The notes below the pieces were generated by a model. That model ran no database searches and was not told where the DNA came from. It saw nothing but the letters and a program-made list of their open reading frames with translations. The translations under genes and the position numbers were made by a program. This document shows positions 54,874 through 63,327 of a DNA stretch of 64,000 bases, in pieces (position 1 is the stretch's first letter; each line of letters opens with the position of its first letter). Source of the stretch: Acidobacteriota bacterium. GTDB lineage: Bacteria > Acidobacteriota > Blastocatellia > Pyrinomonadales > Pyrinomonadaceae. Location of the stretch: NCBI GenBank assembly GCA_003222975.1, contig QHXN01000026.1, positions 62,001 to 126,000 on the forward strand. The letters run 5' to 3'.

Positions 54874-57132
54874 TTGCGCTCATCCCGATTCAATCTCGCC
54901 CTGCTGCTGCTCGCGTGCCTCGCCGCTTCCGTCCACTGTGCCGCGCAGCAGAGGATCAGCGGCACGGTGACGGATAAGCGCACGCACGCGCCTTTGAAAG
55001 CCATTTCGTTGAAGCTGGAAGGCGACGTGCTGCCCGCCGCTTTGGAGACGACCACCGACGCCGACGGTCGTTTCTCGTTCGCGGGCCTGAGTCCCGCGCG
55101 TTACACCGTGCGCGTGTCCGCCGACGCCTTCTACGCGCAGGCCATGACGCTCACGCTCGCGCCGCGCGAGGCGCGGCAGGTTGACTTCGAGATGACGCCG
55201 CTCGCGGGCATCAACGAACGTGTGACCGTCCGCGCGCGGCCCCGACTGCTCGACGAGACGGAGGCCGCGACCGTCAGGACGATTGAGACGGGGCAGCTCG
55301 AACTGCTCCCCGCGGCGCGGCGCGCGCAGTTGACCGACGCCATCACGCCCTTCGTTTCGAGCGCCGTCGCCGGCCACGACAACCTCGTCCACCTGCGCGG
55401 CAACGAGCTTTCGCTGAACACCTTCGTCAACGGCGTCTCCTTCTACGACAACCCGCACCAACTCTTCACGCCGGGGCTGTCGGCTGATGTCGTGCAGTCA
55501 ATGAACGTCATCACGGGCGGCTTCCCCGCGGAGTTCGGCAACCGCTTCGGCGGCATACTCGACATCGTCACGCGCTCAGGCTTCGACGCGGGCGGACACG
55601 GCACGCTCACGCTCGGCGCGGGCGCGCGCCTGCGCGATAACGTCGCCGCGTCCTACGGCGACCACACGCGGCGCTTCGGCTACTTCTTTTACGTCCAGGG
55701 CTTCGAGAGCGCGCGCTTCCTGAACACGCCGGAGCCTGTGGCGCTCCACGACACGGGCCGCGGCGCGCGCAGCTTCTTACAGCTCGACTACCGCCCGTCG
55801 CCCGCAGACTCTCTCCGACTCTTGCTCACGGGCGACGGCACGAACTTCCAGATGCCCAACACCGCGTTGGACGAGCAGCGCGGGCGCGACTTCACCCAGC
55901 GCAACCGCGAGCAGACAGTCATCCTCTCCTGGGATCACACCTTCAACACTTCGTCACTCCTCTCCACGTCGCTCTACGAGCGCTTCGCGGGCGCGCGGCT
56001 CTTGCCCACGTCAGACCCTCTCTCGATTCAGGCCGGAGGCTCACGCAACGACGTGACGCTCGGCGCGAAGAGCGACTACTCGCTCTTCCTCGGCCCGCGC
56101 CACGCCATCAAGGCGGGCGTTGACCTGACGCTGCTCCGGCTGCGCGAAGACTTCTCGTTCGACCCGCGCGAGAATGAGTTTGACGTTGAGGCGTTCGAGT
56201 TCCGAGGGCGCGAGACGGGCGGGCAGGCGAGCGCCTATTTTCAGGATCAGTACCGGCCCTTCAAAAACTTTACGGCCAACCTCGGCCTTCGCTACGACCA
56301 GTACAGTCTCGTCACGAGCGACCGTGCGTTCAGCCCGCGCGTGAACTTGGCCTACGCGCTCGACGGCGGGCGCACGGTGCTGCACGCCGCGTACAACCGC
56401 TTCTTCTCGCCGCCGCCCATTGAGAACCTTCTGCTCTCGGCGCGGCTCGGCTTCCGTGGGCAGCCGCCGCGCGTCTCGCGCAGCAACCACTTCGAGGCGG
56501 GCGCGAGCCGCTCCGTCCGCGACCGCCTGGTCGTCCGCCTCACGGCCTTCTGGCGCGCGGACGAGAACTCTTTCGAGAACACCGAACTCGCCAACGTCCG
56601 CGTCTTCCTGCCGACCACGTTTGCGCGCGGCAAGGCATACGGCGTCGAGTTTTCGGCGCAGCTCGCCGAGATCGAGCGGCTCGGTCTTTCGGGCTACTTC
56701 AGCTACACGGCGCAGCGCGCCTTCCAGACCGCGCCCGCCTCCGGCGGCTTCACAATCGAAGCTGACGCCGCGCCGGGCGAGCGCGGCCCCGCCGCCTTCG
56801 ACCAGATTCACACCGCCGTCGCCGGCCTCACCTGGCGCGAGCGGCGGAGCGGCTTCTTCGCTTCGGGCGCGCTCGAATACGGGAGCGGCACGCCCGCCAC
56901 CTTGCTCGACGAGAAAGGCGACGCGGCCCTCGTGCGCCTGCCCGAACACCTCGTCGCGAATCTCTACTTCGGCGTCGAGATGTTCCGCAGGGAGCGGCAC
57001 GGCCTCGGCCTCCAGTTCAACGTCGAGAACGCTGCGGATCGTGTTTACCGCATCGCGAAGGAGAGCGAGTTCACGCCCGTGCAGTTCTCGCCCCCGCGCT
57101 TCTTCTCAGGCTCGCTGAGGCTTCACTTTTGA
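54874..57132 (+). CDS. TonB-dependent receptor with carboxypeptidase-regulatory domain (third)
   Basis: The 752-residue outer-membrane receptor is smaller than the other two. The start is a TTG, supported by a perfect AAGGAGG 6 nt upstream and a signal peptide right after (LALLLLACLAASVHCAA). Domains: CarboxypepD_reg (ISGTVTDKRTHAPLKAISL), plug (AITPFVSSAVAGHDN, GGFPAEFGNRFGGILDIVT) and a barrel ending FSGSLRLHF. The sequence is closer to classical siderophore or small-ligand receptors than to the long Oar type. The ligand is unknown. It is the last ordinary gene before the island. Confidence 0.9.
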   Translation: MRSSRFNLALLLLACLAASVHCAAQQRISGTVTDKRTHAPLKAISLKLEGDVLPAALETTTDADGRFSFAGLSPARYTVRVSADAFYAQAMTLTLAPREARQVDFEMTPLAGINERVTVRARPRLLDETEAATVRTIETGQLELLPAARRAQLTDAITPFVSSAVAGHDNLVHLRGNELSLNTFVNGVSFYDNPHQLFTPGLSADVVQSMNVITGGFPAEFGNRFGGILDIVTRSGFDAGGHGTLTLGAGARLRDNVAASYGDHTRRFGYFFYVQGFESARFLNTPEPVALHDTGRGARSFLQLDYRPSPADSLRLLLTGDGTNFQMPNTALDEQRGRDFTQRNREQTVILSWDHTFNTSSLLSTSLYERFAGARLLPTSDPLSIQAGGSRNDVTLGAKSDYSLFLGPRHAIKAGVDLTLLRLREDFSFDPRENEFDVEAFEFRGRETGGQASAYFQDQYRPFKNFTANLGLRYDQYSLVTSDRAFSPRVNLAYALDGGRTVLHAAYNRFFSPPPIENLLLSARLGFRGQPPRVSRSNHFEAGASRSVRDRLVVRLTAFWRADENSFENTELANVRVFLPTTFARGKAYGVEFSAQLAEIERLGLSGYFSYTAQRAFQTAPASGGFTIEADAAPGERGPAAFDQIHTAVAGLTWRERRSGFFASGALEYGSGTPATLLDEKGDAALVRLPEHLVANLYFGVEMFRRERHGLGLQFNVENAADRVYRIAKESEFTPVQFSPPRFFSGSLRLHF

Positions 57133-57204
57133 GCCGCGCGCCCAGAGCGGCACTTCGAACGGCAACGTCGTACCGCCCGGCGATTTCAAATAGCTTTTTT
57201 TCCT

Positions 57205-57221
57205 GAACGCTTCGTCGTACA
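57205..57221 (+). repeat. Left 17-bp direct repeat (putative attL)
   Basis: GAACGCTTCGTCGTACA, 73 bp after the receptor stop. Identical to 63258-63274 in the same orientation. A degenerate relative (GAACGGCAACGTCGTAC) lies just upstream near 57160. Confidence 0.65.
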
Positions 57222-57241
57222 GCGTTTCGGTCTGCCCTGCG

Positions 57242-58014
57242 GTGCGGCGGGGGCTCGAACGCGAGGCACAAATTAGCTGGTCGCGCGACCCGCTGGTGCT
57301 GGCGCAGGCGCGGCTTCAACTCGCTGCCGTGCGTGACGTGCTCGCCTGCTTCCCACGCGAGCCGGAGCCGAAGCCTCTCGCGCCGGAGGAGCACGCCGCG
57401 CTCCGTGAAGGTGTGAGCCGCGGCGCTCCGCTCGACGCTGAGACGTTCGACCGTTCGGGGATGGAACTCCCGCCGGTTACGTGCGCAACGGCGACGTGTA
57501 CCGCCTCCATCACTCGACGTTGCAGCCGCGCACTTCAGAAGGGCGCTTCGACGGGCCGCCGCTCTCGTTGAGCGACATCGCCGAGCCTGCCGATGCCGGG
57601 GACGGCGCGGCCACGCCCGCTGACGCGGCCTCCGATGTCATTAACCTGCCGAAGTCTCTCAAGTCGTCCTTCGCCCTTCACGGCCCGTTCCGTCAGGGCG
57701 TCCCTCAAGTGCTCGCGCGCCCGACCTTTTTGAAGGATGCGATTGCCGAGCAAGTGAAGGCGTTCGCTTCCGAGGACGCGTACAAGAGCTTCACGCGCTC
57801 GATCATGTCTCGGCCCGACTTCAAGCTGATGCAGGATTCGGGACTCTTCCTGCCTTCGACCTCTGACGCGACGTTCGCCGGCCACGTCCCCTTGACGATG
57901 CGCGAGGAGAGGTTCATGTCGGGCGTCGGGGAAAGACTGCCGGGCGTGCGCTCAAGCTCCCGCGCCACCCCTAGGCGACAACTCTCACGCGTACTCGGCG
58001 ACCTTCGAGGATGA
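57242..58014 (+). pseudogene. Frameshifted remnant of a large mobile-element (polyvalent-like) protein
   Basis: Two frames carry continuous protein-like sequence. The first (to about 57475) reads QARLQLAAVRDVLACF and LAPEEHAALREGV. The second (from about 57478) reads YVRNGDVYRLHHSTLQP, then PTFLKDAIAEQVKAFASEDA, YKSFTRSIMSRPDFKLMQ and REERFMSG. The latter resembles parts of very large proteins found in integrative elements and phages; this is from memory. A frameshift near 57476 and another near 57950 break the frame, and both ends are missing. Its 3' end overlaps the toxin-like gene's 3' end on the other strand. Confidence 0.6.
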
Positions 58015-59520
58015 AGCCGGAGGGCTTACACTCCTCTCGCGCTGCGAAGGAACTTCGCGCACCCGCGATCTCCCCCGGTAATCCTCCACGTCCACGTCGG
58101 ACTCCTGCGCCCTGATCTTGCCGAGGATGCTTTTACCCAAGGTGGACTTGGGCTTGATGCAGGGGGGAAGCTGCCATCCGACGAAGTAGTTGCCGTGCGA
58201 CCCTGGCGAGTTGAGCCTCGGCTGCTTTCCGCTGGCGTTCCATTCGTCTATCGCTATCCGACAGTTGGCGCAGCACAGTTTGGACACGCAGATCTCGTAA
58301 GTGCCGGTCTTGCCCTGGCCGACCAGCCAATTCAAAATCTTCATTTCCGCGTGCACGTTGTCGGAGAGGGCTGTCCCCACCTGCTGTATCCCGGTAATCT
58401 GCGCGCCGGTCAGTCCGCCTTCGGTGATGTAGTGTGCCACCTTCCGTGCGTCCCGCTCCCGCTCCCGCTCCCCCTTGTACCCGGTCACCCCGCCGACGTT
58501 GGTGACGCCGAGCGCATCCACCGCGTATTTGAGTGGGGACAGTACCCCTTTGTTGGTCGCCGCATACAACGTGTCGGCAACCTTCACGACCGCGACGCAG
58601 ACGTTATCCGGGCTTTCGAGCAGACGCGCGAGCGACTCCAGCCGCCGCCTCTCCTTGGGCTGTTGACGTGCCAGGCGCTCCTCCAGTTCGATGGCGACCC
58701 TTCGTTCCTCCGCCTCCCGTATCTCTCTGAGTACTGTCTGCCTGTGCTCCTCGGCGATTCTTTCCCGCTCCTCCTTCTCCGCCTTCACCCTTTCGGCAAT
58801 CGCCTGTTGCTCCGCAAGGTGCTTTTCGTGACGCTCCTGGCTCTCCTTCTTTCTAGACTGCTCGGCCTCCGTCCGCTTTTTTTCACGCTCACCGAGTATC
58901 CGACTGACTATGGCTTCCAGAGTCGTGATGTCGGTGGCCTCCTCCACGGCAGCTTCCCATTGCCCGGAGCCGCCGTCCGGCAGGCCGTGGAGCCTTTGTT
59001 TCTGTTTGTCCCACAGCATCGTGATTCTTCCTATCTTCGGCCTGTCGAACCTACACTGGACCACGCCGACGCCGGCGGCAGGAACGCCCTGCGAAGCCTG
59101 CCGCCCCGCCGCGACTTCGCGCGTGACGCCGGGCTGGTCGTGTCTTTGCACGACCGGTGGACGGCTCCCTTGGTTGTGGACGATGGGCGCGATCCGCGGC
59201 GTCGCCGCTCTGGCCCCAGCACCTCTGGCCTCTTTCGTCTGCAAGACCTTCGGCGCCGCCTGCGGGCGGTACACGGGAGGGGCGGGGGGCGCACTCTTCA
59301 TCGCGCCGGATGGCCGTGGCTGTACCGTCACCGGCTTTCTCTGTAAGACCTTCGGCGTAGGCTGTGGCCGATAGACGGGCGGCGCTGTCGGCGTCCTCTT
59401 CACCTGCGGGGCCGCGGCCTTCGGTTGCACGACGGGCGGCGTGTGCGGCTGAGCCGAGCGCTGGCCCGGTTTGTGCTGCTGAGTTCGGGACTGCTGCGGC
59501 CACTTCTTTACGCCGTTCAT
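57985..59520 (-). CDS. Polymorphic-toxin-like protein with PVYRPQ repeats and C-terminal deaminase-like domain
   Basis: The protein has 511 residues from the ATG at 59520 (an ATG at 59577 is possible). Residues 1-150 are Pro/Gln-rich, with APPVYRPQPTPKVLQRK and APPVYRPQAAPKVLQTK (Tyr near 50 and 84). Residues 210-300 form a Glu/Arg-rich helical stalk. Residues 305-460 resemble a cytidine-deaminase fold: DTLYAATNKG, HAE at 390-392 (zinc His and catalytic Glu) and SKLCCANC at 413-420 (zinc Cys pair 417/420). The HAE and SK.CC..C pattern is like OTT_1508- or YwqJ-type toxin deaminases. There is no signal peptide. A secreted antibacterial or anti-eukaryotic deaminase is inferred. Confidence 0.75.
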   Translation of the reverse strand: MNGVKKWPQQSRTQQHKPGQRSAQPHTPPVVQPKAAAPQVKRTPTAPPVYRPQPTPKVLQRKPVTVQPRPSGAMKSAPPAPPVYRPQAAPKVLQTKEARGAGARAATPRIAPIVHNQGSRPPVVQRHDQPGVTREVAAGRQASQGVPAAGVGVVQCRFDRPKIGRITMLWDKQKQRLHGLPDGGSGQWEAAVEEATDITTLEAIVSRILGEREKKRTEAEQSRKKESQERHEKHLAEQQAIAERVKAEKEERERIAEEHRQTVLREIREAEERRVAIELEERLARQQPKERRRLESLARLLESPDNVCVAVVKVADTLYAATNKGVLSPLKYAVDALGVTNVGGVTGYKGERERERDARKVAHYITEGGLTGAQITGIQQVGTALSDNVHAEMKILNWLVGQGKTGTYEICVSKLCCANCRIAIDEWNASGKQPRLNSPGSHGNYFVGWQLPPCIKPKSTLGKSILGKIRAQESDVDVEDYRGRSRVREVPSQRERSVSPPASSSKVAEYA

Positions 59521-59808
59521 CTGCTCGCGTTCCCCAGAGAGTTTATAAAGATTTGTGGAGGCAAGTCGGCGAGACATGCCAAAGTGAGAAGCGCCCTCTT
59601 GATGGGCTGTAAGGTAAGTCCGCGACTGTCGGAAGTCAATAGCAGGCTTCGCGTTTAAATGTCCTGTATTGAATCCGGGTATGCTTGCGGGGCCGTCTTG
59701 GGGGTGAATCTCTCGTCCTGTGCGGCACGAGCGCGGGTGTGGAAAGGGGCTAGAGGTGGCGTCGGCAGCGGGCCGTTGTTAGGTGGCGCCCTTCCCCCTC
59801 GGGCCGTT

Positions 59809-60189
59809 TCAGCCTTCGGCGGCCTCCTCCCACCCGCGCTTGCCCACTCCGCCCACGAGCTTCAGGTTTTTTTGCAGGTAGAGCTTGGGGAACTCGAACG
59901 ACAGCCGCACCTCGCGCCCGCCCGCGCGCACGAGCAACGACAGCTCCGTGCGGAACTCGCCGTCGTCCCGCCAGATTAGCACGTGCGCGCCGGGGGCGAG
60001 GCCGTTGACGCGCACGTCGGCGGCATAGCTGTTCCCGAAGTCGCCCCACTCGAAGCTGACTCGGTATAGCGCCGCCGAATCGAGGGGGGCGTCGCCATCA
60101 TTGATCAGGTAGAAACTCCACTCCTTGCCATCAGCCGCCGCCTCGCGGCAGGCGGCCACGCGGCAGCGGATCCGCTCGCTCTTCTCCAT
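59809..60189 (-). CDS. Unknown small soluble protein in the island
   Basis: A 126-residue protein of unrecognised family. It reads as a beta-rich, immunoglobulin-like fold: EWSFYLINDGDAPLDSAALYR, YAADVRVNGLAPGAHVLIWRD, REVRLSFEFPKLY. The ATG at 60189 has GGAGG about 10 nt upstream; a GTG at 60210 would overlap that sequence. It lies 290 bp upstream of the toxin-like gene on the same strand and is one of two candidates for its immunity or chaperone partner. The 59521-59808 gap shows no gene. Confidence 0.65.
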   Translation of the reverse strand: MEKSERIRCRVAACREAAADGKEWSFYLINDGDAPLDSAALYRVSFEWGDFGNSYAADVRVNGLAPGAHVLIWRDDGEFRTELSLLVRAGGREVRLSFEFPKLYLQKNLKLVGGVGKRGWEEAAEG

Positions 60190-60337
60190 TGGGCCGTGAC
60201 CTCCTGCCACCTGACGCCCGGATAATCGGCGCGCACGAGCGATTGAAGATGAGAGACATGCTTTCTGCGAGTCCGGTTCATCCCCTTGTTAGGGGCCGCC
60301 GCTATCAGCTTAACTCACCCGACCACGCTCGCCTGCT

Positions 60338-60814
60338 TTAGTATCCTGATTCATCCAGTTGACGCATATATCTTTGGTGCGCCTCATCGAGCATCTCGTG
60401 CATCTCGCCCATTTTTGCCAACGCCTTAACGGGCAAAAGCGGCTCGATTCGGCGATACGTCAAATCGTTGTCAATGAATTTTCCAAGTATTTGAAACAGG
60501 CGGTGAGCAGATGAGTCGTCGGGAATGGCCGCGCAAAAATCAACGAGTTCGACCAATAAGTTTTTCAACAACGGCGAATGTTGCCCCTCACGCACGAACG
60601 CGCCAATGTTGCTATACAACACCCAGCCAAAATTAAACCAACTCGTCGGAGTATAAATTTCCCTAACGGGCAATCCGGCGCGGGCGAAATGCTTTTTCAA
60701 AATGATAAAGGCATACTGCGCCTGCGCCGCCTCGCTCCTCGGCTCTGTTAACCACTCGCGCATGTCCGGCAGCTTTTCCGGCTCGTCCCAGGCTTCCACG
60801 AGACTGGCGTCCAT
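60338..60814 (-). CDS. Unknown small acidic protein, candidate immunity protein
   Basis: A 158-residue, apparently all-helical soluble protein: LPDMREWLTEPRSEAAQAQY, LLKNLLVELVDFCAAIPDD, FQILGKFIDNDLTYRRIEPL. The net charge looks acidic. AAAGGAG stands about 10 nt before the ATG. The gene is noticeably less GC-rich than its neighbours (many AAA/TTT/AAT codons), consistent with recent transfer. Size, acidity and place beside a toxin-like gene suit an immunity protein, but no family is recognised. Confidence 0.65.
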   Translation of the reverse strand: MDASLVEAWDEPEKLPDMREWLTEPRSEAAQAQYAFIILKKHFARAGLPVREIYTPTSWFNFGWVLYSNIGAFVREGQHSPLLKNLLVELVDFCAAIPDDSSAHRLFQILGKFIDNDLTYRRIEPLLPVKALAKMGEMHEMLDEAHQRYMRQLDESGY

Positions 60815-60828
60815 TTATCCCGTCTCCT

Positions 60829-61296
60829 TTAACTTACGCCAACGCTGGCAAGGTGCGCGAGCACGCAGCGGCGCGACGGCAGCCCCTTCCAAACCGCGAG
60901 CGCCCCGCCTTCGACCGTCGCGGCGACGAGGAGATCAGGCCCGCCGCGCAGTCGCTCCAGCCAAGCCGTGTCGCCCGCCCTGAATAACCCGGCGACGCGC
61001 TGATTCACGTCTGTCATCGCCGCGCCGACTCGCACGCTGCCCCGCGCCCAGTGCCCGAGGACGAGTACAAACCCGCTGCCCCGCGCGTCGTCGTAGGCCG
61101 AGTGAAAGCGGACGCTCCCGCCGGACGGCACGACGACATCGGCGAACGGGCACGGTCGCGGGGAAAACCGTTCGGCGAGAAGCCTGTCGAGCGACGCCGC
61201 CGCCCGCGCCTTGGCGACGAAGTAGATTACGGGCACGCCGACGGCGAAGAACAGCGCGATCAAGATTACGATGGGACGGTGGGGCATCGGCTTCAT
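60829..61296 (-). CDS. Unknown membrane-anchored protein
   Basis: The 155-residue protein has one N-terminal transmembrane helix or uncleaved signal (IVILIALFFAVGVPVIYFVA). A mainly beta extracytoplasmic domain follows (DVVVPSGGSVRFHSAYD, GFVLVLGHWARGSVRVG). Two Cys (in RPCPF and RRCVL) could form a disulfide. It is 14 bp upstream of the acidic protein gene, so the two are probably one transcript. No function can be assigned. Confidence 0.6.
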   Translation of the reverse strand: MKPMPHRPIVILIALFFAVGVPVIYFVAKARAAASLDRLLAERFSPRPCPFADVVVPSGGSVRFHSAYDDARGSGFVLVLGHWARGSVRVGAAMTDVNQRVAGLFRAGDTAWLERLRGGPDLLVAATVEGGALAVWKGLPSRRCVLAHLASVGVS

Positions 61297-61546
61297 CCCT
61301 CAAGCTTTCTCCGACTGTCCGCTCGAAGTCTTCCCCGTGTATCTAATGGACTCTTGAGCGTATAACTTTCGCCCTCACACTCGCCGCTTCCTTCTGTCTC
61401 TTAACACCCATACAAGAACCCACGCGAAAACCGCCAGGATTATTACCGAAACTATTCTGGCCCAAGCCCCGTGGATAGTCCCGCCGTGTCCCCTACCCGG
61501 AAGGTATAATGGCTGTAGCTATAAAAGACGCCCGAACGCCAACCTG

Positions 61547-62095
61547 TCAGTTCCGATTAAGGCTCTCTTTCCTGGTGCTGCGAACCAGCTTGTACTCGAT
61601 GAAAATAATCAAGATCGTCACCAACGGAACGACGACCAGAGAGGTGACAAATCCCTCGCGTTTAAATGCTGGATCATATTCCGTTCGCAGTGTGCTGCCC
61701 GTCGCGCCGCGTATCGCCACGATTTGGCCTTCCCACTCTTCCGCCGTCACTCTGTCTCCCGGCTTCAGCAGACTGTAGAGGCTATGATCCGTTTCCCACC
61801 AGACGGGTATGTCACCGTTAAGGTCAGAGCTTGGCATCAACAGAGACACGTAATGAGTTGTGGTATAGCGACCGTAATTGTAATGCGTACCCTTGACGAC
61901 TGACTCTATCTCGCGCCGGCATCCGCTCTGCTCAGAGCTGGTGCACGGAGGAGCGATCTTGTACTGCGCTTCACTCCTCACACTATCGCGCCAGCGATAG
62001 ACCAACATTGGACACAAGACCAGACCGGCAAGAATCATGATGCCGAAGACCACAGCGTACACCTTCGGGTTAGCTTTAATCGGGTATTTGCGCAT
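61547..62095 (-). CDS. Unknown two-helix membrane protein (DUF3592-like)
   Basis: The 182-residue protein has transmembrane helices near the N-terminus (VYAVVFGIMILAGLVLCPMLV) and C-terminus (VVVPLVTILIIFIEYKLV) around an extracytoplasmic domain with two Cys (CTSSEQSGC). The layout resembles DUF3592-type proteins; this is a weak resemblance. Base composition is less GC-rich than the flanking chromosome. First of the minus-strand island genes. The 61297-61546 gap holds a short frame with one hydrophobic helix but no good start. Confidence 0.55.
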   Translation of the reverse strand: MRKYPIKANPKVYAVVFGIMILAGLVLCPMLVYRWRDSVRSEAQYKIAPPCTSSEQSGCRREIESVVKGTHYNYGRYTTTHYVSLLMPSSDLNGDIPVWWETDHSLYSLLKPGDRVTAEEWEGQIVAIRGATGSTLRTEYDPAFKREGFVTSLVVVPLVTILIIFIEYKLVRSTRKESLNRN

Positions 62096-62237
62096 ACTGT
62101 TCGCAGGATAATACCTGGTATCCCGATATTATCAAGCAGGTGATAACTACGCCCCGCAAGGTGGCGACGAAAAAGAGAGGGGCGGGCCTCGTTGTCGAGA
62201 GCTCGCCCCTTGTTTCTAAAATCGAAGGTGATACCCT

Positions 62238-62268
62238 CCTCAAACCGGACTAAAATCCGGTCTTGAGG
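62238..62268. terminator. Hairpin inside the island
   Basis: CCTCAA-ACCGGA pairs with TCCGGT-C-TTGAGG with one bulged base and a CTAAAA loop. It lies between the outward-reading 62095 gene and the recombinase remnants. Terminator role inferred. Confidence 0.45.
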
Positions 62269-62343
62269 CTGCCCGCTTACTCGCCGGACCTCTCGCCGAG
62301 GCGGCGTGCTCAGCGTCGCCGCGGCGAACGGGCTAAACCCTTT

Positions 62344-62892
62344 CATGGTCGCGCGTCAACTGCGCGAGGTGTGGCCGGAACTGCGGGCCGTTACCGTGGA
62401 CGAGCCGGAGGCGGGCGGCTACGTGCGCGCGCTCGAAGCGTCGGGGCTGAAGGCGGCGGAGGTGCAGCCATGAGCAGCCTCCGAGAGAGGAGGGAGCGCG
62501 CGGCGCGCGCCGTCTCGGAGCTGGCCGTCGAGGTCAGGCGCGAGGACGAGAGCGCGCCCGCGCGCGCCGCCTCGTCGGAGCGGTGGCGCAGGAAGCAGGA
62601 TGAGCCGGCTCGCATCCACCATGCCAACGGAATACTCGCGCTGCGCTGCTACGTCGAAGCCTGCGGCTACGACTTCGACCTCGCAGGTACACAAAAACGT
62701 GACTGGTCGCACTCATGCCCCACCGCCCGAAGAGGTGCCCGGCGAGACGGAGGTGCGCGAGCACATCGCCGTCATGGTCGAGTCGGGCGCGCTCGACGAG
62801 GAATCCGCGCGCGGCTTTGAAGCGCTGGCGCACGACCCCCTCACGCGCGAGGTCTTCGCCCGGCGCTATCGGTCGCGTCTTCTGTCGAGCGC
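62344..62892 (+). pseudogene. Fragments of small island genes ahead of the recombinase
   Basis: Several short protein-like stretches occur in different frames. A 42-codon frame from ATG 62344 (LREVWPELRAVTVDEPEAGG) ends in ATGA over an ATG at 62470. That second frame starts SSLRERRERAARAVSEL and reads sensibly to about 62690. From there a different frame continues REHIAVMVESGALDEESARGF and LAHDPLTREVFARRYRS. The frame changes suggest decay of one or two genes. No family is recognised. Confidence 0.4.
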
Positions 62893-63225
62893 GGCGAATA
62901 CTTCGCGCCGCCGAAAGTCACGCTCGGCCAGCCTTTGAACCGTGCCAACCTGACGCGGCGATTCTTCTCGGCCTGCAAGCGCGCCGGGCTGTCCTGCGAG
63001 GGACGCTCGCTCTACACCCTGAGGCGGTCACACGCGACGCTCTCGGTTCTCTCCGGCGACAACCTCAAGGCTCTTTCGGAGCGCCTCGGGCACGTCTCGG
63101 TCGAGTTCACCCAGGACGAGTATGTTGACGCCCTGCCCGCGATCCAGCAGCAGGCGGCGGACGGCCCCGAATCGAAGCTGCTTCGCACTCAGCTCGCACC
63201 CTTCGAGGGCGCGCGCGAGATGTAA
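62884..63225 (+). pseudogene. N-terminally truncated tyrosine recombinase (integrase)
   Basis: Only the C-terminal catalytic half is present: LTRRFFSACKRAGL, YTLRRSHATLSVLSGDNLK and LSERLGHVSVEFTQDEYVDAL. This matches the box-II region of phage-integrase-type recombinases. The H-x-x-R motif reads Y-x-x-R, the LGH His is present, and the nucleophile Tyr is likely in DEYVDAL. The first catalytic Arg, the Lys and the whole DNA-binding N-terminus are missing; a TTG at 62935 is the only visible start. It ends 33 bp before the right direct repeat. Confidence 0.75.
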
Positions 63226-63257
63226 ACGGATGATATTTAACTGCTTATTGAATACCG

Positions 63258-63274
63258 GAACGCTTCGTCGTACA
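63258..63274 (+). repeat. Right 17-bp direct repeat (putative attR)
   Basis: GAACGCTTCGTCGTACA, identical to 57205-57221 and in the same orientation, 33 bp after the recombinase remnant and 54 bp before the next chromosomal gene. Confidence 0.65.
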
Positions 63275-63327
63275 ATGGCGTATCACTTGACGTGAACGAA
63301 GCACACGCCCGGAGCGGAGATTTACAG

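Larger units (their letters stand above)
57205..63274. mobile_element. Decayed integrative island carrying a polymorphic-toxin-like gene
   Basis: A perfect 17-bp direct repeat bounds the segment (57205-57221 and 63258-63274). The right repeat is 33 bp past a truncated tyrosine recombinase, the usual place for an attachment site. Inside are a frameshifted mobile-element gene, a toxin-like gene, four small unknown genes and recombinase remnants. The repeats fall between two ordinary genes (receptor and M50B protease). Boundaries and decay state are inferred from sequence alone. Confidence 0.6.

Noticed and set aside
61375-61520. Short minus-strand frame with one hydrophobic helix (VSVIILAVFAWVLVWVL)
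   Set aside because: No acceptable start codon or Shine-Dalgarno sequence. It may be a decayed small membrane protein.
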